Shown here piece after piece: positions 1 to 8,757 of a stretch of 64,000 bases of DNA. The notes beneath the pieces are model-generated. The model saw nothing but the letters and a program-made list of their open reading frames with translations. It ran no database searches and was not told the DNA's origin. Each line of letters starts with the position of its first letter. The stretch's first letter is position 1. The translations under genes and the position numbers were made by a program. The stretch is from Carboxylicivirga litoralis (GTDB lineage Bacteria; Bacteroidota; Bacteroidia; Bacteroidales; Marinilabiliaceae), in the NCBI RefSeq assembly GCF_025499605.1, contig NZ_JAFMVC010000015.1:52405-116404 (forward strand), given 5' to 3'.

Positions 1-1
1 A

Positions 2-151
2 GAAAACCTGAGTCGTTGGTTTAAGGCCGGCGTTCATTGTGTGGGGATGGGCTCACAACTGATTAGCAAAGAAGTTATCGCATCGGGTAATTATGCATCA
101 TTGACTGAAACGGTAGAAAAAGCAATTGCTATTGTGTATAAGTTGAAGTAA
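2..151 (+). CDS. eda: KDPG/KHG aldolase, C-terminal fragment
   Basis: This is the last 49 codons of a gene that begins before the window; the reading frame starts at base 2 and stops with TAA at 149-151. The residues (ENLSRWFKAG, then CVGMGS) match the C-terminal end of 2-dehydro-3-deoxy-phosphogluconate aldolase, which splits KDPG into pyruvate and glyceraldehyde-3-phosphate. The same segment of the complete aldolase at 60952-61620 reads ENLEKWFSAG then CVGMGS, so the window contains two diverged copies. The catalytic lysine region lies outside the window. A hairpin terminator follows at 300-323. Confidence 0.85.
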   Translation, partial: ENLSRWFKAGVHCVGMGSQLISKEVIASGNYASLTETVEKAIAIVYKLK

Positions 152-299
152 GAAGGTAATAAATAGTAGTTCGAAAGGTAACACTGGGGCAGCTTGTTTC
201 ATTTAACGATTGGTTAAGTTGCTCCTGCTGTTATTTATATGATTTTTGATTTAACCTGTAATGTGTTTGTGTATTATTGTGTGATTAATTCACAATGAA

Positions 300-323
300 G
301 GCTGCCTGTAGGCAGCCTTTTTT
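300..323 (+). terminator. Rho-independent terminator
   Basis: GGCTGCC (300-306), loop TGTA, GGCAGCC (311-317), then a T tract. It follows the aldolase fragment by about 150 bases and probably ends that transcript. Confidence 0.85.
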
Positions 324-617
324 ATGAAAAAATATCTTGTTGACATAGCAGATATACCCATGATGACTCTTTGTAGATTTGGAAACCTGTAGGAGGAAAA
401 TTAATTCAAGGTTTTGAATTAAATACCTTTAATCATTTAAATCATAGTTTGAACAATTGCAATTGATCAATTATTGAGGGAACTATGAATAATAGCATAA
501 TTTGTTAACCGAAAGACATTGACAAGAATATTTTGTTAGATTAAGTATCACAATTAATAATTAATGTCTTATTTTTAAAGTAATTACTTTTAACGATAAC
601 CAATAAATTCTTTCAGT
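324..617. other. AT-rich intergenic stretch
   Basis: No gene is supported here. It must hold the promoter of the DUF4136 lipoprotein gene. A TAGATTTG octamer at 374-381 fits the Bacteroidota -7 element TAnnTTTG, but no TTTG lies at the right distance upstream, so I do not call it a promoter. Confidence 0.4.
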
Positions 618-1190
618 ATGAAGTATTTTAGAGTAGCCCTTTTCTGTTTATTTGTGAGCTTAATAGTGCTTTTATCATCTTGTTCATCGGTTAAGGTTGT
701 GAGCGATATGGATAAAACAGTAGATTTTATCCAGTACAAAACCTATAGTTTTTTGGGGTGGGAGAAGAATAGCGATGAGCTATTAACTGAGTTTGATAAG
801 AAGCGTGTTAAAGACGCGTTTGCCAATGAGTTTAAGGCACGCGGTTTAAAATTTGTTGAGACGGGAGGCGATATGGAAATAAGTTTATTTGTTGTGGTTG
901 ATCAAAAAACAAGTACTACAGCCTACACCGACTATTATTCAACCGGATACATGGGATACCGTCGTTATCGAGGGGGATGGGGCTATGGCTATGCCGAAAC
1001 AACTTATTCTGAAAACGATTACCTGGAGGGTACTTTAGTGCTGGATGTGTTTGATGCCAGCTCTAAAGAACAGATTTGGCAGGGCGTTGTTAAGTCAACG
1101 GTCACTGAGAACCCTGAAAAACGAGAGAAAATAATTCCTCGCAATATAGGAGCTTTAATGAGTAAGTTCCCGGTGAAGAAAGTGAAGTAA
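618..1190 (+). CDS. DUF4136 family lipoprotein
   Basis: A 190-residue protein with a lipoprotein signal: a hydrophobic stretch at about 8-20, then SSCSS with the lipidated cysteine near residue 22. The mature part begins with the pattern typical of DUF4136 proteins (DMDKTVDFIQYKTYSFLGW) and has a Gly/Tyr-rich loop around residues 110-130. The family is common in the Bacteroidota envelope and has no established function. It stands alone between two hairpin terminators, so it is probably a single-gene unit unrelated to its neighbours. The ATG at 618 puts the signal peptide right at the N terminus. Confidence 0.85.
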   Translation: MKYFRVALFCLFVSLIVLLSSCSSVKVVSDMDKTVDFIQYKTYSFLGWEKNSDELLTEFDKKRVKDAFANEFKARGLKFVETGGDMEISLFVVVDQKTSTTAYTDYYSTGYMGYRRYRGGWGYGYAETTYSENDYLEGTLVLDVFDASSKEQIWQGVVKSTVTENPEKREKIIPRNIGALMSKFPVKKVK

Positions 1191-1197
1191 AGTATTA

Positions 1198-1225
1198 CAG
1201 GCAGCCAAATAAGCTGCCTGTTTTT
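1198..1225 (+). terminator. Rho-independent terminator
   Basis: CAGGCAGC (1198-1205), a 7-base loop, GCTGCCTG (1213-1220), then TTTTT. It sits between the convergent DUF4136 and AraC genes and points with the DUF4136 gene. Confidence 0.85.
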
Positions 1226-1246
1226 ATATGTTTTTGAATTGTGGCA

Positions 1247-2143
1247 TTATTTAATCCTAAAAATCTTCTTATACTTTGCAGGCGATTGGCCAGTTACCCG
1301 GCTAAAGATACGGCTAAAGTGATAGCGGTCAGCAAAACCACATACTGAAGCAATATCTTCAATTGATAATGAAGAATGGTGCAGAAGGATGCATGCTTTG
1401 TCAATGCGTTTCTTTTTGACATATTTTTGAGGTGATAGACCTGATTCCTGAGAAAACAACCGGGAAAAGGCATTGGTCGCCATATTTGCAATGTTAGCCA
1501 GGTGTGGATTGCTTAAGTCATTGCTCAGATGATTTTCGATGTGTTTAATGACATTAATAATGCGATGATCAGCGCTTGTATTCTGCCAACTCGATTCGGG
1601 AAGCGAAGATAGTAAGTGATTGATAATTGTATTGATAGCTAATGTAGAGTAAAAGCTGAATTTTGAGTGTTCGTAATTCAAGTGCTTTTTAATACCTGTC
1701 AGCATTACATTCAGTTCCTTATTGATGGGCAAAGAATAAACCCGTGGAATTGCATTGTCATATGGCATGCCTAGGTTAAAATGGATAAATAAGTGAAGTA
1801 AGTATTGTTCGTTATATGGTAGCATTTGACTGACGCGCCCTCCTTTTAATGAGTAACCGGATTGAGGAATCGGGTTATTATATAAATAAGTAGAATACGA
1901 AGTGTTAGGGGCAATGAGAATCAGCTTGTCAGGAGTGATTGGTATCTCTTTATTGTTGAATATGATAGCAGCTCCCTCAAAACTATTGTGATACACTCTC
2001 CAGAACGGAAATGAAAGGTCGGTAAACTCCCAGTTCTGCAACCACCAATACCGACAACAATGAATCTGAATTTCATATTTCGGAAATACCTGCATGATAT
2101 CTGAAGGATCACCTTTTATGGGTCTTGGAGAATTTGCGTACAT
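1247..2143 (-). CDS. AraC family transcriptional regulator (probable fucose regulator)
   Basis: A 298-residue protein with an N-terminal cupin-like sensing half (about 1-180) and a C-terminal AraC DNA-binding domain with two helix-turn-helix units (about 200-298). The second unit carries the family signature IEDIASVCGFADRYHFSRIF followed by TGQSPAKYKK. The gene is divergent from fucI with about 117 bases between the two starts, so it very likely senses L-fucose or a catabolite and controls the fuc operon. That role is inferred from position. Bacteroides uses a GntR-type FucR instead, so the regulator type here differs. Confidence 0.88.
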   Translation of the reverse strand: MYANSPRPIKGDPSDIMQVFPKYEIQIHCCRYWWLQNWEFTDLSFPFWRVYHNSFEGAAIIFNNKEIPITPDKLILIAPNTSYSTYLYNNPIPQSGYSLKGGRVSQMLPYNEQYLLHLFIHFNLGMPYDNAIPRVYSLPINKELNVMLTGIKKHLNYEHSKFSFYSTLAINTIINHLLSSLPESSWQNTSADHRIINVIKHIENHLSNDLSNPHLANIANMATNAFSRLFSQESGLSPQKYVKKKRIDKACILLHHSSLSIEDIASVCGFADRYHFSRIFSRVTGQSPAKYKKIFRIK

Positions 2144-2260
2144 GGCAATTGTTTAAAATAGATACAAAATTAACAAAAACAGTCATTTATATCATTTACA
2201 TTTCTTTTCATTTTTGTGTTAATGAGATTTTAATTAAAACACAATACTAAAGATATTAAG

Positions 2261-4048
2261 ATGGCTAACAGGTTAATAGGTGATTTACCAAAGGTTGGAA
2301 TCAGGCCCGTGATTGATGGTCGCGAAAATGGCGTAAGAGAGTCGCTCGAAGACCAGGTGATGGATCTGGCAAAAGCAGCAGCTAAATTTATTGAAGCTAA
2401 CTTGCGTTTCCCAAGTGGAGAACATGTAGAGTGTGTGATTGCCGACACATGTATTGGCGGTGTTGCTGAAGCTGCCATGTGTGCTAATAAATTTAAAAAA
2501 GAAGGTGTTGGGGTATCATTAACCGTTACGCCTTGTTGGTGCTATGGAACCGAGGTGATGGATACAGATCCGTTATTGCCTAAAGCCGTTTGGGGATTTA
2601 ATGGAACAGAGCGTCCGGGAGCTGTTTATTTAGCAGCAGCCTTAGCCGGATATACACAAAAAGGATTGCCAACTTTTGGAATTTACGGACGCGATGTGCA
2701 GGATGTGGGTGATACATCTATCCCTGCTGATGTGCAGGAAAAAATTATTCGCTTTGTTAAGGCTGGTTTGGCCGTTGCTCAAATGAACGGAAAATCTTAT
2801 TTATCCATCGGTTATAGTTCAATGGGCATTGCCGGTTCAATGGTAGACTCAGACTTTTTTCAGGACTATTTAGGTATTCGTACGGAATTTGTTGATTCAA
2901 CTGAGGTTTTACGACGCATCGATGAAGAAATATTTGATAAAGATGAGTATGAGAAAGCTCTGGTCTGGACAAAGGAAAAATGCAAGGAAGGTACGGACTG
3001 TAACAAACCTGAAAAACAGGTTGACCAGGCACGCAAGGATGAGGAGTGGAAGACCGTTGTAAAAATGACTTTGATTTGCCGGGATATGATGATTGGTAAT
3101 GAAAAAGTGATTGAGAAAGGTTATCGTGAAGAAGGGCTGGGAAGGAATGCCATAGCGGGAGGCTTTCAGGGGCAGCGCCAATGGACCGACTATCAGCCAA
3201 ATGCTGATTATACCGAAGCCATTTTGAATTCTTCTTTTGATTGGAACGGCATTCGTCAGCCTTTTGTGCTGGCCACTGAAAATGACAGCTTAAATGCGGT
3301 ACCAATGTTATTTGGTCATTTGCTGTCAAATACCTCGCAGATTTTCTCTGATGTACGTACTTACTGGAGTCCTGACGCCGTGAAGCGTGTCACTGGAAAA
3401 GAATTGACTGGACTTGCAGAGAATGGTATAATTCATTTGATTAACTCAGGTTCAACCACATTAGATGCAACAGCTCAGCAGCGTAACGACAAGTGTGAAC
3501 CTGCCATGAAACCGTTTTGGGAGATTTCATCTGAAGAAGCGCAAAAATGTTTGGATAACACGGTGTGGCCGCCTGCCAACAGAGAGTATTTCAGAGGAGG
3601 CGGTTTCTCATCTTGCTTTAAAACAGAAGGGCAGATGCCAGTGACGATGAGTCGTGTTAACCTGGTGAAAGGCATCGGTCCTGTACTGCAGATTGCTGAA
3701 GGCTGGACGGTTGATTTACCCGAAGAAATTCATACCGTATTAAATGAACGAACGGACCCGACCTGGCCAACTACCTGGTTTGTGCCGCGAACAAACGGTG
3801 AAGGAGCTTTTAAAGATGTGTATTCGGTGATGGCCAATTGGGGAGCCAACCATGGAGCTATCAGTTATGGTCACATTGGAGCTGATTTAATCACCTTAGC
3901 CTCGATGTTGCGAATTCCTGTTTGCATGCACAATGTGAGTTGTCATGATGTATTCCGCCCAAGTGCATGGGCAGCCTTTGGTGAAGACAAAGAAGGTTCT
4001 GATTATAGAGCATGTGCCAATTACGGTTCATTGTACGGAATTAAATAG
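2261..4048 (+). CDS. fucI: L-fucose isomerase
   Basis: A 595-residue cytoplasmic isomerase converting L-fucose to L-fuculose, close to the 591 residues of the E. coli enzyme and similar along its length. The Mn2+ ligands and catalytic residues known from the family can be placed at Glu340 (ATEND), Asp364 (FSDVR) and His531 (GANHG), each three positions after the E. coli E337/D361/H528 set. It starts the fucI-fucK-fucU-fucP-aldolase run on the plus strand. The ATG at 2261 starts the conserved N-terminal sequence ([19 protein letters not shown]). A hairpin lies in the 76-base gap before fucK. Confidence 0.97.
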   Translation: MANRLIGDLPKVGIRPVIDGRENGVRESLEDQVMDLAKAAAKFIEANLRFPSGEHVECVIADTCIGGVAEAAMCANKFKKEGVGVSLTVTPCWCYGTEVMDTDPLLPKAVWGFNGTERPGAVYLAAALAGYTQKGLPTFGIYGRDVQDVGDTSIPADVQEKIIRFVKAGLAVAQMNGKSYLSIGYSSMGIAGSMVDSDFFQDYLGIRTEFVDSTEVLRRIDEEIFDKDEYEKALVWTKEKCKEGTDCNKPEKQVDQARKDEEWKTVVKMTLICRDMMIGNEKVIEKGYREEGLGRNAIAGGFQGQRQWTDYQPNADYTEAILNSSFDWNGIRQPFVLATENDSLNAVPMLFGHLLSNTSQIFSDVRTYWSPDAVKRVTGKELTGLAENGIIHLINSGSTTLDATAQQRNDKCEPAMKPFWEISSEEAQKCLDNTVWPPANREYFRGGGFSSCFKTEGQMPVTMSRVNLVKGIGPVLQIAEGWTVDLPEEIHTVLNERTDPTWPTTWFVPRTNGEGAFKDVYSVMANWGANHGAISYGHIGADLITLASMLRIPVCMHNVSCHDVFRPSAWAAFGEDKEGSDYRACANYGSLYGIK

Positions 4049-4066
4049 ATATCGAGAGATTGACAC

Positions 4067-4102
4067 GGGCAGCGAAAGGCGGTGAATCCCACCTTCCTGC
4101 CC
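4067..4102 (+). other. Imperfect hairpin between fucI and fucK
   Basis: GGGCAG (4067-4072) pairs with CTGCCC (4097-4102), and GGTG (4081-4084) with CACC inside. No T tract follows, so it is not a standard terminator. It could shield the fucI 3' end from decay or lower expression of the downstream genes. Confidence 0.35.
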
Positions 4103-4124
4103 ATAATCTGTCTAATTAACCAAA

Positions 4125-5597
4125 ATGATGCAAAAAGATATAGCAATTGTTTTTGACTGTGGGGCTACTAACGTCAGGGTTATTGCCATGGATAAAACAG
4201 GTCACATTCATGCCTCGCATGCAGTGGGCAATGAAACCGATGAAGATCCGAACTACCCTGGTGGAAGAATCTGGAACCTCGATAAGCTTTGGGATAAGTT
4301 ATGCAAGGCTGCCAATGTAGTTAGTACTCAAATTGAGGGTTCGCGTATTGCCGGAGCCACGGTAACTACATTTGGCGTTGATGGTGCTTTTGTTGATAAA
4401 GATGCTAATTTAATGTATCCAATCATTTCCTGGCAGTGTCAGCGCACAGCGCCAATAATGGATAAGGTTAATAAATACATCCCTTTAAAGGAGCTTTACA
4501 AGAAGTCAGGTGTCTATCCATATGCCTTTAATACAATCAATAAAATGATTTGGTTTAAAGAAAACAGACCTGAGGTAGTCAATAAAGCTTGTCGTTTTCT
4601 TTTTATACCTTCCTTGTTGATTAATAAATTATCGGGCGTGGCAGTTAATGATACCACGATGATGGGCACAGCTATGATGGGAGATTTAGAGCAACATGAT
4701 TTTTCTGCTGGAATACTCAAAGCACTAGATATTGATCGTGATTTGTTTGGAAAATTGGCCGAACCTGGCGAACAGGCTGGTGTCATCAGTAAAGCGGCAT
4801 CAGAGGTAACAGGATTGCCTGAAGGTACACCTGTTTTTATTGCTGGTCATGATACGCAGTTCGCTATTTTTGGTTCAGGAGCTCAGCTTAATCAACCTGT
4901 TTTAAGTTCAGGGACTTGGGAGATATTGATGACGCGGAGTAAGGCGTATAGCACATCTGAAAAAGAACTGGAAAAGAATTTAACTACAGAACTGGATGCA
5001 ATTAAAGGTGTATTCAATATTGGGCAAAACTGGTTAGGTTCAGGCGTTTTAGAGTGGTTTTCTAAGAATTTCTACCCTGGTTTAAAAGGTGATGAACTGT
5101 ATGAGACAATGATTGGTGAGGCTGAGCAGGAACTGCCTGGTGCGAATGGTATTATGGTGGATCCGGCTTTTTACGATGATGGAACCAGCGTGAATAGTGG
5201 TACAATTACCGGTTTAACGATTACTACCAAACGAAGCCAGATATACCGTGGTTTTTTGGAAAGCCTGGCCTTTCGCTTGCGCGAGGCACTTGATGCCCTG
5301 GAAGCGGCCGGTAATTTTAAAGCAGAGCGGATAATCTGTGTTGGCGGTGGATCTAAAAATAAATTGTGGAACCAATTACGTGCCGACATTTGTAAAACGC
5401 CTATTCAGCTTATCGAACAAAAGGAAACAACGGTTTTAGGAGCTTCCATGTTTGTGTTTGCAGGTGCTGGTATTTTTAAATCAGTTGAAGCTGCTCGTAA
5501 GCATATCAACTATAATGAAAATGTGATTTACCCATCGGGCAATGCAATTATTTATGAATCACTTTATAAAAAGTATCTTGCATTCAAAAGGATGTAA
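4125..5597 (+). CDS. fucK: L-fuculokinase (FGGY family)
   Basis: A 490-residue FGGY kinase that phosphorylates L-fuculose to L-fuculose-1-phosphate. The N-terminal phosphate-binding motif is FDCGATNVR (10-18), and the catalytic Asp243 lies in AGHDTQFA. Segments such as TTFGVDGA, YPIISW and LSSGTWEILM are shared with E. coli FucK (482 residues) and distinguish it from rhamnulokinase. The second ATPase-domain motif is VGGGSKNKLWNQ near residue 408. It lies 76 bases after fucI and 36 bases before fucU. Two Met codons occur at the start (4125 and 4128); either could be used. Confidence 0.95.
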   Translation: MMQKDIAIVFDCGATNVRVIAMDKTGHIHASHAVGNETDEDPNYPGGRIWNLDKLWDKLCKAANVVSTQIEGSRIAGATVTTFGVDGAFVDKDANLMYPIISWQCQRTAPIMDKVNKYIPLKELYKKSGVYPYAFNTINKMIWFKENRPEVVNKACRFLFIPSLLINKLSGVAVNDTTMMGTAMMGDLEQHDFSAGILKALDIDRDLFGKLAEPGEQAGVISKAASEVTGLPEGTPVFIAGHDTQFAIFGSGAQLNQPVLSSGTWEILMTRSKAYSTSEKELEKNLTTELDAIKGVFNIGQNWLGSGVLEWFSKNFYPGLKGDELYETMIGEAEQELPGANGIMVDPAFYDDGTSVNSGTITGLTITTKRSQIYRGFLESLAFRLREALDALEAAGNFKAERIICVGGGSKNKLWNQLRADICKTPIQLIEQKETTVLGASMFVFAGAGIFKSVEAARKHINYNENVIYPSGNAIIYESLYKKYLAFKRM

Positions 5598-5633
5598 TAA
5601 TCCATAATTTTAGTATCATTAAAATAATCAGAG

Positions 5634-6068
5634 ATGTTAAAAGGTATATCACCACTTATAAGTCCTCAGCTGCTTGAAATAATGGCACGAATGGGACATG
5701 GAGATGAAATTGTTTTCGCCGATGCTCACTTCCCTGCTGAAAGTTATAATAACAGGGTAATAAGGGCAGATGGCCTGAGAGTAGCTGATTTGTTAGAAGC
5801 TGTTTTGCCATTGTTTGAGTTAGATACGTATGTGCCAGCTCCTTTGGTAATGATGGCCGCAGTTGAGGGCGATCGCTTAGATTCGGCAGTGGAAGAGACG
5901 TATTTGAATGCCATTCATAAAACGAATCCTGATGTTTCGCCCATTGAGCGAATTGAACGCTTTGATTTCTATGACAGAGCCCGAAATGCTTTTGCTGTTG
6001 TAATGACTGGTGAAACAGCTAAATATGGAAACATTATACTGAAAAAAGGGGTGACGCCTATGGTCTGA
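5634..6068 (+). CDS. fucU: L-fucose mutarotase
   Basis: A 144-residue FucU/RbsD-fold protein that interconverts the alpha and beta anomers of L-fucose, supplying the form used by FucI. E. coli FucU has 140 residues. The active-site segment GHGDEIV places His22 and Asp24 where the family has them, and the C-terminal [10 protein letters not shown] carries the conserved Tyr/Asn. It sits between fucK and fucP in the same operon with short gaps (36 and 20 bases). Confidence 0.95.
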   Translation: MLKGISPLISPQLLEIMARMGHGDEIVFADAHFPAESYNNRVIRADGLRVADLLEAVLPLFELDTYVPAPLVMMAAVEGDRLDSAVEETYLNAIHKTNPDVSPIERIERFDFYDRARNAFAVVMTGETAKYGNIILKKGVTPMV

Positions 6069-6088
6069 AATCAGAAAATAAAATTTTT

Positions 6089-7366
6089 ATGAATCAATCT
6101 ACATCCAAAGTGGTAGAGAAGAAATATCTGCTACCATTTATAATAACAACTACTTTATTCGCCCTTTGGGGTTTTGCCAATGATATCACAAACCCGATGG
6201 TGGCGGCTTTCAAAACCATTATGGAGATTAGTAATGCCAAGGCTGCGCTGGTGCAGTTTGCTTTTTACGGAGGATATGCTACTATGGCAATACCGGCTGC
6301 CTTATTTGTGCAGAAGTTCAGTTACAAGAAAGGAATTTTGCTGGGCTTAGGATTATATGCGGTTGGAGCTCTGCTGTTTTGGCCGGCTGCTCAATACGAA
6401 GCTTTTAGTTTTTTTCTGATCTCGCTGTATATCCTCACTTTTGGTTTGGCTTTCCTCGAAACAACGGCTAATCCGTTTATTTTATCACTGGGAGCTCCTC
6501 AAACAGCTACGCGTCGTCTGAATCTGGCGCAGTCGTTTAATCCGATGGGCTCGCTGCTGGGTATGTTTGTGGCTTCAGAGATAGTTTTAAATGCGCTACA
6601 GTCCGATAAGAACGGAGTGCCGTTTTCGACTTTGGATGCGGCTACCAAAGCGATGCAGCGCGCCCATGACTTGATGGTGATTCGAAATCCCTATGTAATA
6701 TTAGGATTGGTCGTGATTGTTATGTTTGTTGTTTTTGTAATTACAAAAATGCCGGCAACGGGGCACTCCAATAATATTCATCCATTGCAGTCGTTTCGCC
6801 GACTTCGCCACAACAAAGTCTATAGAGAAGGCATTTTGGCTCAGGTGTTTTATGTGGCAGCTCAAATTATGTGCTGGACTTTTATCATACAGTATGCCGG
6901 CCATTTAGGCATTGACAAATCTACAGCTCAAAGGTATAACATCATTGCGATGAGTATTTTTCTGAGCAGTCGTTTTATCAGTACTTTCCTAATGAAATAT
7001 GTGAATTCGCGTAAGTTGCTGATGTTATTTGCCATTGGTGGAATGATGACCACAACCGGCACTATTTTTATCGAAGGAATGGCCGGATTGTACTGCCTGG
7101 TTGCAACCTCGGCATTTATGTCGTTAATGTTCCCAACTATTTATGGTATTGCCCTCGAAGATGTTGGCCAGGATGCTACGCTGGGAGCAGCCGGTTTGGT
7201 GATGGCCATTGTGGGTGGTGCTTTAATGCCGCCGTTACAGGGAGCCATTATCGACCTAGAAACGGTTGGTTTTCTGCCGGCTGAGAATGCATCGTTTGTG
7301 TTGCCGTTTATTTGCTTTGTGGTGATTGCCATCTATGGCTACAGAACTTTAAAACAGATGTCTTAA
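6089..7366 (+). CDS. fucP: L-fucose:H+ symporter (MFS)
   Basis: A 425-residue major facilitator transporter with about 12 hydrophobic helices, close to the 438 residues of E. coli FucP. The first helix has the FucP-like segment LFALWGFANDITNPMV, whose Asp corresponds to the proton-coupling acidic residue of the family, and helix 4 has the conserved FLETTANPF. It imports L-fucose across the inner membrane. It starts 20 bases after fucU and is followed 32 bases later by the aldolase gene. Confidence 0.93.
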   Translation: MNQSTSKVVEKKYLLPFIITTTLFALWGFANDITNPMVAAFKTIMEISNAKAALVQFAFYGGYATMAIPAALFVQKFSYKKGILLGLGLYAVGALLFWPAAQYEAFSFFLISLYILTFGLAFLETTANPFILSLGAPQTATRRLNLAQSFNPMGSLLGMFVASEIVLNALQSDKNGVPFSTLDAATKAMQRAHDLMVIRNPYVILGLVVIVMFVVFVITKMPATGHSNNIHPLQSFRRLRHNKVYREGILAQVFYVAAQIMCWTFIIQYAGHLGIDKSTAQRYNIIAMSIFLSSRFISTFLMKYVNSRKLLMLFAIGGMMTTTGTIFIEGMAGLYCLVATSAFMSLMFPTIYGIALEDVGQDATLGAAGLVMAIVGGALMPPLQGAIIDLETVGFLPAENASFVLPFICFVVIAIYGYRTLKQMS

Positions 7367-7398
7367 ATTCAAATAATAACATTAAGAAATATCTAATT

Positions 7399-8187
7399 AT
7401 GAATAATTTACCGATTGAGGTTGACAAAGAGATTGAAAAAGTGTCGGAGATAGCCGGATACTTGTGGGAGAGAGAATGGGCCGAGAGGAATGCCGGAAAT
7501 ATTTCAATTAACTTAACACGACATTTCAAAGGGGAAACATTATCAAATCCAGAACGAGAAATAGCGTTTGATTTTCCTAAAGAAGCAGCCGGTTTAGTTG
7601 TATTTGTAACAGGTACAGGGTGTCATTTAAGACATTTAAGAAATAGAATTAATGAAGTTGCTTGTATCATTTCAATTAACGAAAAGGCAAATGCCTATTC
7701 AATAGTTTGGGGTGGCACTAAAGAGAATTTCCGACCAACATCAGAGTTAATTTCTCATGTAAAGATTCATTTATTCAACGCCGAAAACAAACCAACTCAC
7801 ACAACAATTGTACACACGCATCCAATCGAATTAATTGTTATGAGTCATCATGCCTTGTTTCAGGATGAGGACAAATTCAATCATGCTTTATGGAAAATGT
7901 GTCCTGAAATACGCGTGTTTGTCCCTAAAGGTGTTGATTGTACTCCTTATGCATTATCGGGTACTGAAGCATTGGCTGATGTGACCATCGAGGGGCTGAA
8001 AAACAGAGACGTGGTGCTTTGGGAAAAACATGGCGCTCTTGCAACCGGAGAAGATGCCGAAATAGCCTTTGACTATTTGGATGTGGCCAACAAGGGAGCC
8101 AAGCTGTTGCTAACATCGTGGAATGCAGGATTTGAACCTGTTGGCCTGACAGATGCTGAGTTAAAGGAACTGGAAACTTTTATCTAA
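7399..8187 (+). CDS. rhaD: RhaD-type class II aldolase (L-fuculose/L-rhamnulose-1-phosphate)
   Basis: A 262-residue zinc aldolase that yields dihydroxyacetone phosphate and L-lactaldehyde. It matches the RhaD family (E. coli 274 residues) better than the shorter FucA: ERNAGNISINL at 29-39, Glu116 in RPTSEL, the zinc ligands His139 and His141 in VHTHP, and His211 in WEKHGALATG. No rhamnose genes are nearby, so in this operon it probably cleaves L-fuculose-1-phosphate. An open frame extends upstream into fucP, but the ATG at 7399 starts just before the conserved region and fits the family length. The first two thirds look more AT-rich than the last third. Confidence 0.88.
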   Translation: MNNLPIEVDKEIEKVSEIAGYLWEREWAERNAGNISINLTRHFKGETLSNPEREIAFDFPKEAAGLVVFVTGTGCHLRHLRNRINEVACIISINEKANAYSIVWGGTKENFRPTSELISHVKIHLFNAENKPTHTTIVHTHPIELIVMSHHALFQDEDKFNHALWKMCPEIRVFVPKGVDCTPYALSGTEALADVTIEGLKNRDVVLWEKHGALATGEDAEIAFDYLDVANKGAKLLLTSWNAGFEPVGLTDAELKELETFI

Positions 8188-8368
8188 AATGTGCAAATCC
8201 TTCATGCAGCTAACTGTATAAACGTTTTGATGCACTGTAGGTGCTTATGCGCCTGCAGATGCATTTCACTGGTCAGAGCCCGTGGTCTTTTAGGCAAAGG
8301 TGGGCGCTAAAATAATTTGGACACAATTTATTGCCGTACAAGCTGTCTCATGATGATTTGACTTACAT
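8188..8368. other. Gap between convergent fuc and nif operons
   Basis: No gene seen. CTGTAGGTGC (8235-8244) and GCGCCTGCAG (8249-8258) form a strong stem with a TTAT loop and G-U pairs. No T tract follows on either strand, so terminator function is uncertain. Confidence 0.4.
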
Positions 8369-8752
8369 TTAGAATGAGGCATTGCACGAACACATTTCCA
8401 ACACCCATTGTTTAATTTCAATTAGGTGAGCAACCAGTGTGTCCATTTCTACAGGGGTATTATCTGTAAGTCCCAGGCTGCACATGGCAGTCGTTTTTTC
8501 GATATACCGTGCGGCTTTGGCCACTTCAACCGGAACGGGCATAATGTATTGCAACACCCCCAGGTGTGATGAAATATTGCCATGCGTTGCCTCATGCTCG
8601 TATAGCCGGGTTAATCCGCCTAACAAGCATTCTCCACCCATGCCGGCCATATTGATTAGTATAGCCTGAGACAATAATTTGGAGGTTTTATAGCCTTCAA
8701 CGTGCTTACAGTAATCGAGTCCTTTTTGTATGAGTTCTTTTCCTTCTTGCAT
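8369..8752 (-). CDS. Unknown small protein at the end of the nif operon
   Basis: A 127-residue soluble protein that I cannot assign to a family. It begins 5 bases after the nifV stop, so it is almost certainly translated with nifV. The sequence looks all-alpha. It has a Gly/Met-rich turn (INMAGMGGECLLGGLTR, about 33-49) and cysteines at residue 15, in GGECLL, in TAMCSLG and in EMCSC near the C terminus. There is no signal peptide or membrane segment. Its position suggests an accessory role in nitrogen fixation, but this is inference only. Confidence 0.7.
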   Translation of the reverse strand: MQEGKELIQKGLDYCKHVEGYKTSKLLSQAILINMAGMGGECLLGGLTRLYEHEATHGNISSHLGVLQYIMPVPVEVAKAARYIEKTTAMCSLGLTDNTPVEMDTLVAHLIEIKQWVLEMCSCNASF

Positions 8753-8757
8753 TGGTA

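Noticed and set aside
374..381. TAGATTTG as a -7 promoter element
   Set aside because: No TTTG at 19-21 bases upstream, and it is more than 230 bases before the gene.
2165..2172. TAATTTTG on the minus strand as the promoter of the AraC gene
   Set aside because: It fits TAnnTTTG, but I found no matching -33 element and such octamers are common in this AT-rich gap.
2757..3329. 190-codon open frame antisense to fucI
   Set aside because: fucI is certain here with its active-site residues; the antisense translation has no domain features.
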